A stretch of DNA of 64,000 nucleotides, from positions 2,811,290 through 2,875,289 of the forward strand of contig NZ_AQUO01000001.1 of the NCBI RefSeq assembly GCF_000371965.1. Direction: 5' to 3'. Both the position numbers and the translations under genes were made by a program. This DNA comes from Paracoccus sp. N5 (GTDB lineage: Bacteria > Pseudomonadota > Alphaproteobacteria > Rhodobacterales > Rhodobacteraceae). Below the pieces are notes generated by a model. The model was not told the origin of the DNA, searched no databases, and saw only the letters and a list, made by a program, of their open reading frames with translations. Below are positions 41,366-50,669 of the stretch, in pieces (positions within the stretch are counted from its first letter, which is position 1; the number at the start of each line of letters is the position of its first letter).

Positions 41366-42109
41366 TCACTCGCGGTTGCCCATGAATTGCAGCAGGAACA
41401 TGAACAGGTTCAGGAAGTCCAGGTAGAGCTGCAGGGCGCCCATGATCGCGGCCTTGCCCAGGAAATCCCGGTCCGAATTCGCCAGCTGCAGATAGGTGTT
41501 CTTGATGTTCTGCGTGTCGAAGGCGGTCAGGCCGGCAAAGATCAGCACGCCGATCGCCGAGATGGCGAATTGCATGGCGCCCGATTTCAGGAAGATGTTC
41601 ACGATCGAGGCGACGATCAGCCCGATCAGGCCCATCATCAGGAAGGTGCCCATGCCCGACAGGTCGCGCTTGGTCGTGTAGCCGTAAAGCGACAGGCCGG
41701 CAAAGGCGATGGCCGTGATCAGGAAGGTCTGGATGATCGAGAAGCTGGTGTAGACCATGAAGATCCAGCTGATCGACAGGCCCATCAGCGCGGCGAAGAC
41801 ATAGAACACCGTCGTCGCGGCCGAGACCGAAAGCCGGTTCAGCGCGGCGCCGAAGCCGAAGACCACCAGCAGCGGCGCGAACATGATGACCCAGCGCAGC
41901 GGCGACGTATAGATCGCGGCGCCAAGCGAGGTCAGCGTGCCGTCCGGGTTCATGGCCAGGCCCGAGATGCCCCAGGCGGCGCCGGCGGTCACCAGCATGG
42001 CCACGGCCATCAGGCCATAGACCTTGTTCATATAGGCGCGAAGGCCTTCATCCACGGCAGCCGAGCGCGTCGCGGTCCCGGCCGTGCGGATCGAATTGTA
42101 ATCTTGCAT
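41366..42109 (-). CDS. Bax inhibitor-1/YccA family membrane protein
   Basis: 247 aa with about seven transmembrane helices. Family features: MNKVYGLMAVAMLVTAGAA at the first helix, TSFSIIQTFLITAIAFAGLSLYGYTTKRDLS in the middle (quoted here only to mark it: AFAGLSLYGYTTKRDLS), TAFDTQNIKN with the conserved Asp near the C-terminus. Bacterial members are pH-sensitive cation leak channels or FtsH-protease modulators. ATG 42109 is preceded by GGGGAGAA. Monocistronic, with its own terminator. Confidence 0.92.
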   Translation of the reverse strand: MQDYNSIRTAGTATRSAAVDEGLRAYMNKVYGLMAVAMLVTAGAAWGISGLAMNPDGTLTSLGAAIYTSPLRWVIMFAPLLVVFGFGAALNRLSVSAATTVFYVFAALMGLSISWIFMVYTSFSIIQTFLITAIAFAGLSLYGYTTKRDLSGMGTFLMMGLIGLIVASIVNIFLKSGAMQFAISAIGVLIFAGLTAFDTQNIKNTYLQLANSDRDFLGKAAIMGALQLYLDFLNLFMFLLQFMGNRE

Positions 42110-42231
42110 AGGTTCTCCCCGGTCGAAAATCGCGGTGCGGCCGCTACGGCCCACCATCCCCGCAAATATCGGTCACGCGACCCGGGATTTCAATGCAATC
42201 CCGCCGGAATGCGGGGCATTTGACGAAAATT

Positions 42232-43200
42232 TCATAGGCTAACGATCACCTTTCCGGTCGAGCGCCGCGACTCGAGCAAGGCATAGCCCTCGGCAAGCTG
42301 CGCCAGCGGCAGGGAGGCGCCGACATGCGGGCGCAGCCGGCCCTGCGCGTAAAGCGAAAACAGCGCCGCGATGTCCTGGCGCAGGGCGGCGGGGTCGAGC
42401 TTGCGATAGCCGCCCCAATAGAAGCCGTGGATGGCGATGTTCTTGACCAGCGCGTGGTTCAGGGGCAGGGCGGGCGGCTTGCCGCCGGCAAAGCCGATGA
42501 CCAGGAAGCGCCCGCCGGGGCGCAGCGCACCGAAGGCGGCCTCGCCCGGGGCGTCGCCGACCGGGTCATAGACCACATCGACGCCGCCCAGATCGCGCAG
42601 CGCCGCGCGCAGGTCGGGGCAGGTGGCGCTGTCGATGGTCTCGGCGGCACCGGCCGCGCGGGCGATGTCGAGCCTGTCGGCGCCGCGCGCCACGGCGATG
42701 ACGCGGGCGCCAAGCGCCGCGCCGATCTCGACCGCGGTCAGCCCGACGCCGCCGGCGGCGCCCAGCACGGCCAGCGTCTCGCCCGCCCGCAGGCCGGCGC
42801 GCTGGGTCAGGACGAAATGGCTGGTGCCATAGGCGATCAGGAAGCCCGCTGCCTGATCGTAGCCCATGCCGTCGGGGATCGGGTAGCAGTCCGCGGCGGC
42901 AAAGAGATTGGCCTCGGCCATGGTGCCCTGGGCCTGCACGGCGACGCGAGTGCCCGGCGTCAGGTCCACGCCCGGGCCGGCGGCCAGCACCTCGCCCGCG
43001 CCCTCGAGCCCGGGGATGAAGGGCAGGGGCGGCGTCTCCTGGTAGCGGCCGGTGGTCATCAGCAGGTCGGCGAAATTCAGCGCAGCGGCGCGCAGCCGCA
43101 CCAGCACCTGACCGGGCCCGGGTTCCGGCAGGCGCAGCACGCCCGGCACGGGAAGTCCCGCCATTTCCTTGATTTGCATCATGTTCCACTCGTCGCCCAT
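42232..43200 (-). CDS. NADPH:quinone oxidoreductase family protein (MDR superfamily)
   Basis: 322 aa, medium-chain dehydrogenase fold without the zinc-ligand Cys set. ALNFADLLMTTGRYQ near residue 42, the FIPGLEGAGEV catalytic-domain motif, and a nucleotide-binding fold at ETLAVLGAAGGVGLTAVEIG. It reduces quinones or reactive enones with NADPH; physiological substrate unknown. ATG 43200 has AGGAG nine bases upstream. About 120 bases separate its convergent neighbour, and it is divergent from the XRE regulator gene across 180 bases, so the regulator may control it. Confidence 0.88.
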   Translation of the reverse strand: MGDEWNMMQIKEMAGLPVPGVLRLPEPGPGQVLVRLRAAALNFADLLMTTGRYQETPPLPFIPGLEGAGEVLAAGPGVDLTPGTRVAVQAQGTMAEANLFAAADCYPIPDGMGYDQAAGFLIAYGTSHFVLTQRAGLRAGETLAVLGAAGGVGLTAVEIGAALGARVIAVARGADRLDIARAAGAAETIDSATCPDLRAALRDLGGVDVVYDPVGDAPGEAAFGALRPGGRFLVIGFAGGKPPALPLNHALVKNIAIHGFYWGGYRKLDPAALRQDIAALFSLYAQGRLRPHVGASLPLAQLAEGYALLESRRSTGKVIVSL

Positions 43201-43302
43201 GATTCACACTCCTGGCTGAAAACGCGAATCCCGCGCCGGTTTTTCTTGTGTTTCCCGAGGCTTCGGATAGTCCGCCTGCGGGTGTGTCCGCGATTGTCTT
43301 TT

Positions 43303-43314
43303 TGGACAGGTCCA
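43303..43314. promoter_or_regulatory. Possible operator in the regulator/quinone-reductase divergent region
   Basis: TGGAC-AG-GTCCA, a perfect 5-bp inverted repeat with 2-base spacer, lies between the divergent starts (43200 and 43381), close to weak promoter-like sequences. A possible binding site for the adjacent XRE regulator. Confidence 0.3.
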
Positions 43315-43380
43315 CATTATCGAACTCGAAAATTGCGTCAAACTGGTGTAGCGCCCGTTTAGATTGAGTGAGGTGTTACC

Positions 43381-43740
43381 ATGAAGCACAATGTGGACGT
43401 CCATGTCGGCAAGCGCATCCGCCACCGGCGGTGGATGATCGGCATGACCCAGCAGCAGCTGGCCGAGAAGGTCGGGATCAAGTTCCAGCAGATCCAGAAA
43501 TACGAGACCGGGATGAATCGCGTCTCGGCGTCGCGGCTGTGGGACATCGCCCAGGCGGTGGACGTGCCGGTCAGCTTCTTCTTCGAAGGGCTCGAGGACG
43601 CGCATCTGCACGACGCGGTCGAGGGCGACATCCTGGCCGACAAGGAAGCGCTGCAGCTGGTCCGGGCCTATTACGCCATGCCCGAGGCGCAGCGCCGCCA
43701 GATCTTCGAACTGGCCCGGGTGCTGTCCGACGCGGCCTGA
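43381..43740 (+). CDS. XRE-family helix-turn-helix transcriptional regulator
   Basis: 119 aa. Cro/CI-type HTH at about residues 9-64: GKRIRHRRWMIGMTQQQLAEKVGIKFQQIQKYE (quoted as MTQQQLAEKVGIKFQQIQKYE to show recognition helices, trimmed: QQQLAEKVGIKFQQIQKYE), then a C-terminal helical part (EALQLVRAYYAMPEAQRRQIF). This is the short single-domain regulator common in rhizobia and Rhodobacteraceae. No ligand-binding domain. Upstream 180 bases are shared with the divergent quinone reductase; hisN is 80 bases downstream. Target unknown. Confidence 0.9.
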   Translation: MKHNVDVHVGKRIRHRRWMIGMTQQQLAEKVGIKFQQIQKYETGMNRVSASRLWDIAQAVDVPVSFFFEGLEDAHLHDAVEGDILADKEALQLVRAYYAMPEAQRRQIFELARVLSDAA

Positions 43741-43819
43741 ATGACGGCCGGCCCGCACAGGCTTCCGCTTCCGAAGCCGAGCGGCTAAACCTGCGCCCAG
43801 GCAAGCACGGGGGCAGGCG

Positions 43820-44635
43820 ATGACAAGCGCGAACGAAGACATCCCTGTCGAAGGGGCCGAGCGGATCATGGCCGTGGCGCATCGCCTGGCCGACGCGGCC
43901 CGGATCGAGACCCTGGGCCTGTTCCGCAGTCCCGGGCTGCATCCCGACAACAAGGCGGGCACCGGCTTCGACCCGGTGACCGAGGCCGACCGGGCCAGCG
44001 AGCGCGCCATGCGCGCGATCCTGGCCGCCGAGCGCCCCGAGGATGCGATCCTGGGCGAGGAATACGGCGTCCAGAACGGACAGAGCGGCCTGACCTGGGT
44101 TCTGGACCCGATCGACGGCACCCGCGCCTTCATCTGCGGCGCGCCCAGCTGGGGCGTGCTGATCGGTCTCTCGGATGTCGGGGGGCCGATCTATGGCATC
44201 GTCGACCAGCCGCATCTGGACGAGCGTTTCGAGGGCGGCTTCGGCCGCGCCCGGCTGATCTCGCGCGCGGGCGAGCAGGCGCTGGCCACGCGCCGGGGCG
44301 TGGCGCTGGCGCAGGCCACGCTGCTGACCACCTATCCCGAGGTCGGCAACCCGACCGAGCATACCGCCTTCCGCCGCGTCGCGGACCGGGTGCAGCTGAT
44401 CCGCTATGGCCTCGACTGCTATGCCTATGCGCTTTTGGCGGCCGGCCATGTCGACCTGGTGATCGAGGCCGGGTTGCAGCCCTATGACGTGGCCGCCCCC
44501 ATCGCGCTGGTGCGGGCGGCAGGCGGCACCGTCACCGACTGGCAGGGCGGCCCGGCGCATCATGGCGGCACCATCCTCGCCGCCGGTTCGGCCGAGTTGC
44601 ATGCCGAGGCGCTGGCGCTTCTGAACCGCGATTGA
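43820..44635 (+). CDS. hisN: Histidinol-phosphatase HisN (inositol-monophosphatase family)
   Basis: 271 aa. Metal-site motifs of the IMPase fold: TEADRASERAMRAIL, GEEYG, WVLDPIDGTRAFICGAPSWG, and the C-terminal GLQPYDVAAPIALVRAAGG. The RAFICGAPSWG segment distinguishes HisN-type from general IMPase. It removes phosphate from histidinol phosphate, the step after HisC. Start ATG 43820 is preceded by a GGGGGCAGG-like purine tract. Followed after 76 bases by mgtE. Confidence 0.92.
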   Translation: MTSANEDIPVEGAERIMAVAHRLADAARIETLGLFRSPGLHPDNKAGTGFDPVTEADRASERAMRAILAAERPEDAILGEEYGVQNGQSGLTWVLDPIDGTRAFICGAPSWGVLIGLSDVGGPIYGIVDQPHLDERFEGGFGRARLISRAGEQALATRRGVALAQATLLTTYPEVGNPTEHTAFRRVADRVQLIRYGLDCYAYALLAAGHVDLVIEAGLQPYDVAAPIALVRAAGGTVTDWQGGPAHHGGTILAAGSAELHAEALALLNRD

Positions 44636-44711
44636 GCCCCGCGCGCCGCGCCCCTATGGTGGCGCCGACCGAAATCCTCGCCCCAGCCCCCGAGTTCCGA
44701 GGAGCCAGCCG

Positions 44712-46097
44712 ATGACCGAGCCCCGCGAAGCCGAGACCGAGATCCCCGAGGACGATTTCCAGCTGAGCCGCGCCGGGCAGGAGGCGATCAACACCGCCAT
44801 CGATGCCGGCGACGGCCCGGCGCTGGACGGGCTCTTGGAGCCGATGCATGCCGCCGATATCGCCGACCTGATCGAGCAGCTGACCCCCGCGCGGCGGCGC
44901 GAGTTCCTGCACCTGTATTCCGGCGAGATCGACGGCGAGATCCTGTCCGAGATCGACGAATCGATCCGCGACGAGGTGGTCGAGCAGCTGCCGCGCGAGG
45001 TGCTGGCCGAGGCCGTGCGCGAGATGGACAGCGACGATGTCGTCGACCTGATCGAGGACATGGACGCGCCGGAGCAGCAGGAGATCCTGGCCGCGCTTGA
45101 CGACAGCGACCGGGCGGCGGTCGAGCGCTCGCTGAACTATCCCGAATATTCGGCCGGCCGGTTGATGCAGTCCGAGGTGGTGACCGCGCCCGAGCACTGG
45201 ACCGTGGGCGAGACCATCGATTTCCTGCGCACCGAGGAATGGCTGCCCGACCAGTTCTATCACGTCATCCTGGTCGATCCGCGCCGCCATCCGGTCGGCT
45301 ATGTCACGCTGGGCAAGCTTCTGGCCTCGCGCCGCGACGTGGCCCTGCGCGCCATCACCGAGGACAGTTTCCGCACCATCAGCGCCCGGGCCGAGGAAGG
45401 CGACGTGGCCTATGTCTTCAACAAGTATCACCTGATCTCGGCCCCCGTGGTGGACGAGGACGACCGGCTGGTCGGCGTCATCACCATCGACGACGCCATG
45501 TCGGTGCTGGACGAAGAGCACGAGGAGGACTTCCTGCGCATGGCCCGGGTCTCGGACGACAGCCACGTCTCGGACGGGCCGTTCCAGACCGCGCGGCAGC
45601 GGCTGCCCTGGCTGGTGACGAACCTGTTCACCGCCTCGCTGTCGGCGCTGGTCATCTCGCGCTTCGAATCGACGCTGGCGCAGCTGGTGATCCTGGCGGC
45701 GCTGATGCCCATCGTCGCCTCGACCGGCGGCATCGCCGGCACGCAGTCGCTGGCCGTCGCCGTGCGCGCGCTGGCCACGCGCGAGCTGACCAGCGCCAAC
45801 GCCCGCCGCGTCATCCTGCGCGAACTGGCGGCGGGGATGCTGAACGGGCTGGGGCTGGCGGTGATCCTGTTCCTGGCCGGCAGCCTGATCCTGGGCGCGC
45901 CGATGATCGGGGCGGTGCTGGGCATGGCGATGATCGCGAACCAGATCGTCGCCGCGACCGGGGGCGTGCTGGTGCCGCTGGGGCTCAGCCGGCTGGGGCT
46001 GGACCCGGCGCTGGCTTCGGGAACATTCGTCACCACCATGACGGATATGATGGGATTCTTTGCATTTCTGGGGTTGGCCTCATGGATACTGATCTGA
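44712..46097 (+). CDS. mgtE: Magnesium transporter MgtE
   Basis: 461 aa. N-terminal helical superhelix (MHAADIADLIEQLTPARRREFL), a CBS pair that senses Mg2+ (about 150-270; SAGRLMQSEVVTAPEHWTV; VVDEDDRLVGVITIDDAMSV) and a five-helix channel domain with the pore-lining ALMPIVASTGGIAGTQSLAV. MgtE channels open when cytosolic Mg2+ falls. GAGGAG ribosome site. No Mg2+-sensing leader is visible in the short upstream gap. The next gene overlaps its 3' end by 16 bases. Confidence 0.95.
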   Translation: MTEPREAETEIPEDDFQLSRAGQEAINTAIDAGDGPALDGLLEPMHAADIADLIEQLTPARRREFLHLYSGEIDGEILSEIDESIRDEVVEQLPREVLAEAVREMDSDDVVDLIEDMDAPEQQEILAALDDSDRAAVERSLNYPEYSAGRLMQSEVVTAPEHWTVGETIDFLRTEEWLPDQFYHVILVDPRRHPVGYVTLGKLLASRRDVALRAITEDSFRTISARAEEGDVAYVFNKYHLISAPVVDEDDRLVGVITIDDAMSVLDEEHEEDFLRMARVSDDSHVSDGPFQTARQRLPWLVTNLFTASLSALVISRFESTLAQLVILAALMPIVASTGGIAGTQSLAVAVRALATRELTSANARRVILRELAAGMLNGLGLAVILFLAGSLILGAPMIGAVLGMAMIANQIVAATGGVLVPLGLSRLGLDPALASGTFVTTMTDMMGFFAFLGLASWILI

Positions 46098-46639
46098 AAT
46101 CCGCGCTTCGCGTGCAGGCTTTGGCGGCGCGCGCCGCGGGCGGCGACGATGCCGCCATGGCCGAGCGGCTGATCGCCGTGCTGGCGCCGCATGCCGGCAA
46201 GGTGCTGGCCGGCTATTGGCCGATGCGGGACGAGGCCGACCCGCGCCCGGCCATGGCGGCGCATGACGGCCCGGTCTGCCTGCCGGTGGTGCCTGGCCGA
46301 GCCCGGCCGCTGCTGTTTCGCGCCTATGACGGCCGGCTCGAGCCCGGCGGCTTCGGCACCAGCCATCCGCCGGCCGATTCGCCCGAACTGCGCCCCCAGG
46401 TGCTGATCGTGCCGCTGGCCGGCTTCGACCGCGCCGGCAACCGGCTGGGCTATGGCGGCGGCTTCTATGACCGCACGCTGGAGATGCTGCGCGCCGAGGG
46501 CCCGACCGTCGCCATCGGCCTGGCTTATGCGGTGCAGGAGATTCGGGCGATTCCCTGCGAGCCGACCGACCAGCCGCTGGACATGATCGTCACCGACCGG
46601 GATCTGATCCTGCCGGAGCGAAAAAATCCTGTGGCGTGA
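46082..46639 (+). CDS. 5-formyltetrahydrofolate cyclo-ligase
   Basis: 185 aa. ATP-dependent conversion of 5-formyl-THF to methenyl-THF. The conserved GYWPMRDEADPRPAM near residue 45 and the nucleotide-site FDRAGNRLGYGGGFYDRTL are present, with the C-terminal AIPCEPTDQPLDMIVTD. Starts within the mgtE 3' end. In many bacteria this gene neighbours 6S RNA, so the following 420-base gap was inspected; I see no clear 6S-like fold there. Confidence 0.93.
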   Translation: MDTDLKSALRVQALAARAAGGDDAAMAERLIAVLAPHAGKVLAGYWPMRDEADPRPAMAAHDGPVCLPVVPGRARPLLFRAYDGRLEPGGFGTSHPPADSPELRPQVLIVPLAGFDRAGNRLGYGGGFYDRTLEMLRAEGPTVAIGLAYAVQEIRAIPCEPTDQPLDMIVTDRDLILPERKNPVA

Positions 46640-47058
46640 GCACCGGAACGAAGCTGCAACCCCGGCGCGAGCTTCATGGGGACAAGCCTGTGGAAAACAC
46701 CTGAACGGCGGCCCCGAACCCGGCCTGAACATTCGGCTTTTTGCAGCGGGACGCAAAAGCCCAGTTGTTAACAACGGATTGATGGCGAATCTGTGCCGCG
46801 GCTGACAGGATGTCGCGGCCGGGCTGTAAAGCGAAAAAATTGATTGAAATGCGCGAAGGCTCGCGCCAATTTGTAGCCCAAGCCGACGCTACCACCAGAT
46901 CTTGTGGTCATTCTGCACCGGATCTGGCCATGGTGGGCCGGGCGAGAGTTCAACGAAAGGCTACCGATGCCGCTTGGCGGGCAGGTCGGGCTGCACCGAT
47001 CGGTGCAGGCGACGCTGGCGTCTGGGCGGCGGTGCGGGGCAACGAGGGGATGACGGGC
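46640..47058. other. nrdJ upstream region
   Basis: About 420 bases with relatively AT-rich patches around 46740-46870. Contains a perfect palindrome GTTGTTAACAAC (46764-46775) and an NrdR-box-like palindrome (46891-46908). An open frame runs from 46810 into nrdJ but has neither ribosome site nor family homology before 47059. No cobalamin-riboswitch-like elements were recognised. Confidence 0.6.
46891..46908. promoter_or_regulatory. NrdR-box-like palindrome upstream of nrdJ
   Basis: ACCACCAGATCTTGTGGT is an 18-bp inverted repeat with a single mismatched pair; its A-G-A-T-C-T core within CAC...GTG fits the general NrdR-box layout (CAC-w-A-n-AT-n-T-w-GTG). It is 150 bases before the chosen nrdJ start. 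NrdR is encoded at 591. NrdR normally binds paired boxes; a clear second one was not found. Confidence 0.55.
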
Positions 47059-50000
47059 ATGCGGATCGAGCGGCGTTTCACCACGGCCGAGGGCGGCGCC
47101 TATGGCGGGATGGAATTTGCGAAAACCCTGAGCGAGATCCGCGATCCGGACGGCCGCATCGTGTTCCGCAACGAATCCGTCGAGGTGCCGCAGGGCTGGA
47201 GCCAGGTCGCCTCGGACGTGATCGCGCAGAAATATTTCCGCAAGGCCGGGGTGCCGGCGCGGCTGAAGCGGGTCAAGGAAAAGGGCGTGCCCGCATTCCT
47301 GTGGCGCTCGGTCCCGGACGAGGCCGCGCTGGCGGACCTGCCCGAGGACCAGCGCAGCGTGGGCGAGACCTCGGCTTGCCAGGTCTTCGACCGGCTGGCC
47401 GGCGCCTGGGCCTATTGGGGCTGGAAGGGTGGGTATTTTTCCAACGAAGAAGACGCCCGCGCCTATTACGACGAGATGCGCTTCATGCTGGCGGCGCAGA
47501 TGGGGGCGCCGAATTCGCCGCAATGGTTCAACACCGGGCTGCATTGGGCCTATGGCATCGACGGCCCGTCGCAGGGGCATTTCTACGTCGATTTCAAGAC
47601 CGGCGCGCTAGTCAAGTCCGACAGCGCCTATGAGCATCCGCAGCCGCATGCCTGTTTCATCCAGTCGGTCAGCGACGACCTGGTGAACGAGGGCGGCATC
47701 ATGGACCTGTGGGTCCGCGAGGCACGGCTTTTCAAATATGGCTCGGGCACGGGCACCAATTTTTCGTCCCTTCGAGGGGAGGGCGAGAAACTGTCGGGCG
47801 GCGGCAAGTCTTCGGGGCTCATGGGCTTCCTGAAGATCGGAGACCGCGCAGCGGGGGCGATCAAATCGGGCGGGACGACCCGACGCGCCGCAAAGATGGT
47901 GATCTGCGACATGGATCACCCCGACATCGAGCAGTTCATCAACTGGAAGGTCATCGAGGAACAGAAGGTCGCCGCCCTGGTGGCCGGGTCCAAGATGCAC
48001 GAACGGAAGCTGAACGAGATCTTCGCCGCGATCCGCGGCTGGGACGGCAGCGTCGAGGATGCCACCGACCCGGCCCGGAACGCGGCGTTGAAATCGGCGA
48101 TCCGAAGCGCGAAACGCAGCATGATCCCGGAAACCTATGTGAACCGGGTTCTGCAATATGCCCGCCAGGGCTTTGATTCGATTGAATTCCCCAGCTACGA
48201 TACCGATTGGGATTCCGAAGCCTATGCCTCGGTTTCCGGGCAGAATTCCAACAATTCGGTGCGGGTGACGGATGCCTTCCTGCGCGCGGTCCGTGAGGAT
48301 CAGCCGTGGGAGCTGGTGCGCCGCACCGACGGCAAGCTGGCCAAGACCGTCTCGGCGCGCGAACTGTGGAGCCAGATCGGCCATGCCGCCTGGGCCTGCG
48401 CCGATCCGGGCATCCAGTTCCACGACACGATCAACGCCTGGCACACCTGCCCCGAGCACGGGCCGATCCGCGCCAGCAATCCGTGCAGCGAATATATGTT
48501 CCTGGACGACACGGCCTGCAACCTGGCCTCGATGAACCTGCTGACCTTCTGGGACGGGCAGGGCTTCGATGCCGAGGGCTATATCCATGCCACGCGGCTC
48601 TGGACGCTGACGCTGGAGATCTCGGTGCTGATGGCGCAGTTCCCCTCGCGCGAGATCGCGCAGCGCAGCTATGACTTCCGCACGCTGGGCCTGGGCTATG
48701 CCAATATCGGCGGGCTGCTGATGACCATGGGCCTGGGCTACGACTCGGCCGAGGGTCGGGCGCTGTGCGGCGCGCTGACCGCGCTGATGACCGGCGTCGC
48801 CTATGCCACCTCGGCCGAGATGGCGGGCGAGCTGGGGCCCTTCCCGGGCTACAAGAAGAACGCCTCGCACATGCTGCGGGTGATCCGCAACCACCGCGCC
48901 GCCGCCCATGGCACCGGCGCCTATCACGGGCTGAACGTCCGCCCGGTCGAGCTGGATGCCGAGAACTGCCCCGACCCGCGCCTGGTGGCGCTGGCGCAGG
49001 GCGCCTGGGACGAGGCGCTGACCCTGGGCGAGGAGCACGGCTATCGCAACGCCCAGGCCACGGTGATCGCACCCACCGGCACCATCGGGCTGGTGATGGA
49101 TTGCGACACCACCGGCATCGAGCCGGATTTCGCCTTGGTGAAGTTCAAGAAACTGGCCGGCGGCGGCTATTTCAAGATCATCAACCGCTCGGTCCCCGCG
49201 GCCTTGGAATCGCTGGGCTACGGCCCGGCGCAGATCGAGGAGATCGTGGCCCATGCCGTCGGCCACGCCAGCCTCGGGAATTGCCCCGGCATCAACCACA
49301 CCAGCCTGGTCGGCCACGGCTTCGGCCCGCGCGAACTGGAAAAGATCGAGGCGGCGCTGGCCTCGGCCTTCGACATCCGCTTCGTCTTCAACCAGTGGAC
49401 CCTGGGTGAGGATTTCTGCCGCGACACGCTGGGCATCCCGGCCGCGAAACTGGCCGATCCGGGGTTCGACCTGCTGCGGCACCTGGGCTTTACCCGCGCG
49501 CAGATCGAGGCCGCGAACGACCATGTCTGCGGCACCATGACCCTGGAGGGCGCGCCGCATCTGCGCCCCGAACATTATCCGGTCTTTGACTGCGCCAATG
49601 CCTGCGGCAAGAAGGGCAGCCGCTATCTGTCGGTCGAAAGCCATATCCGCATGATGGCGGCGGCGCAGAGCTTCATCTCGGGCGCGATTTCCAAGACCAT
49701 CAACATGCCGAACAGCGCCAGCATCGCCGATGCGCTGGCCGCCTATGAGCTGAGCTGGTCGCTGGGCGTCAAGGCCAATGCGCTGTACCGCGACGGCTCG
49801 AAACTGTCGCAGCCGCTGGCCTCGGCCTTGGTCGAGGATGACGAGGAAGCCGAAGAGATCCTCGCCTCGGGCAATCCGCAGGAAAAGGCCGCGGTAATCG
49901 CCGAGAAGATCGTCGAGAAGATCATCGTCAAGGAGGCCGTGCGCAGCCACCGCGAGAAGCTGCCGCATCGCCGCAAGGGCTATACCCAGAAGGCGGTGAT

Positions 50001-50658
50001 CGGCGGCCACAAGGTCTATCTGCGCACCGGCGAATATGACGACGGATCCCTGGGCGAGATCTTCATCGACATGCACAAGGAAGGCGCGGGCTTCCGGGCG
50101 ATGATGAACAATTTCGCCATCGCCGTGTCGGTCGGCCTGCAATACGGCGTGCCGCTGGAGGAATTCGTCGATGCCTTCACCTTCACCCGCTTCGAGCCGG
50201 CGGGCATGGTGCAGGGCAATGACAGCATCAAGAACGCGACCTCGATCCTGGACTATGTCTTCCGCGAACTGGCGGTCAGCTATCTGGACCGCACGGATCT
50301 TGCGCATGTCCAGCCGCAGGGTGCGCGCTTCGACGACATGGGCGGCGGCGAGGCCGAGGGCCAGCCGAATGTCGCGCCGGTGGGCGAGAAGGCCTCGCGC
50401 TCGCTGGAGATGCTGAAGCAGATCAGCTCGACCGGCTACCTGCGGAAGCGGCTGCCGCAGGACCTGATGGTGCTGCAATCGCAGGTTTCGACGCTGGCGG
50501 TGGCGACGGCCGATCCGGTGGCGATGGATGCGCGGGTCAAGGCACGCATGCAGGGCTATGAGGGCGATCCCTGCGGCGAATGTGGCAATTACACGCTGGT
50601 CCGCAATGGCACCTGCATGAAATGCAACACCTGCGGCGGCACCAGCGGGTGCAGCTGA
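47059..50658 (+). CDS. nrdJ: Adenosylcobalamin-dependent (class II) ribonucleoside-diphosphate reductase
   Basis: 1199 aa, the long alphaproteobacterial NrdJ. Makes deoxynucleotides with a B12-derived radical, independent of oxygen. Catalytic barrel signatures: GAPNSPQWFNTG, SLRGEGEKLSGGGKSSGLM, the active-site NPCSEYMFLDDTACNL, and PTGTIGLVMDCDTTGIEPD. The C-terminus carries a TSCPD region and a Cys-rich zinc ribbon with redox Cys (PCGECGNYTLV; CMKCNTCGG). ATG 47059 chosen: GAGGGG is 9 bases upstream and the protein then begins MRIERRFTTAEGG; ATG 47050 is an alternative. The next small gene overlaps or abuts its stop. Confidence 0.96.
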   Translation: MRIERRFTTAEGGAYGGMEFAKTLSEIRDPDGRIVFRNESVEVPQGWSQVASDVIAQKYFRKAGVPARLKRVKEKGVPAFLWRSVPDEAALADLPEDQRSVGETSACQVFDRLAGAWAYWGWKGGYFSNEEDARAYYDEMRFMLAAQMGAPNSPQWFNTGLHWAYGIDGPSQGHFYVDFKTGALVKSDSAYEHPQPHACFIQSVSDDLVNEGGIMDLWVREARLFKYGSGTGTNFSSLRGEGEKLSGGGKSSGLMGFLKIGDRAAGAIKSGGTTRRAAKMVICDMDHPDIEQFINWKVIEEQKVAALVAGSKMHERKLNEIFAAIRGWDGSVEDATDPARNAALKSAIRSAKRSMIPETYVNRVLQYARQGFDSIEFPSYDTDWDSEAYASVSGQNSNNSVRVTDAFLRAVREDQPWELVRRTDGKLAKTVSARELWSQIGHAAWACADPGIQFHDTINAWHTCPEHGPIRASNPCSEYMFLDDTACNLASMNLLTFWDGQGFDAEGYIHATRLWTLTLEISVLMAQFPSREIAQRSYDFRTLGLGYANIGGLLMTMGLGYDSAEGRALCGALTALMTGVAYATSAEMAGELGPFPGYKKNASHMLRVIRNHRAAAHGTGAYHGLNVRPVELDAENCPDPRLVALAQGAWDEALTLGEEHGYRNAQATVIAPTGTIGLVMDCDTTGIEPDFALVKFKKLAGGGYFKIINRSVPAALESLGYGPAQIEEIVAHAVGHASLGNCPGINHTSLVGHGFGPRELEKIEAALASAFDIRFVFNQWTLGEDFCRDTLGIPAAKLADPGFDLLRHLGFTRAQIEAANDHVCGTMTLEGAPHLRPEHYPVFDCANACGKKGSRYLSVESHIRMMAAAQSFISGAISKTINMPNSASIADALAAYELSWSLGVKANALYRDGSKLSQPLASALVEDDEEAEEILASGNPQEKAAVIAEKIVEKIIVKEAVRSHREKLPHRRKGYTQKAVIGGHKVYLRTGEYDDGSLGEIFIDMHKEGAGFRAMMNNFAIAVSVGLQYGVPLEEFVDAFTFTRFEPAGMVQGNDSIKNATSILDYVFRELAVSYLDRTDLAHVQPQGARFDDMGGGEAEGQPNVAPVGEKASRSLEMLKQISSTGYLRKRLPQDLMVLQSQVSTLAVATADPVAMDARVKARMQGYEGDPCGECGNYTLVRNGTCMKCNTCGGTSGCS

Positions 50659-50669
50659 TGGAGGTGGGG

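Noticed and set aside
46810..47058. Upstream in-frame extension of nrdJ
   Set aside because: No ribosome site and no family similarity before MRIERRF; the stretch contains the NrdR-like palindrome and is more likely regulatory.
46640..47058. Cobalamin riboswitch upstream of nrdJ, or 6S RNA after the cyclo-ligase gene
   Set aside because: I could not identify the B12-box or the other conserved segments, nor a long self-closing helix.
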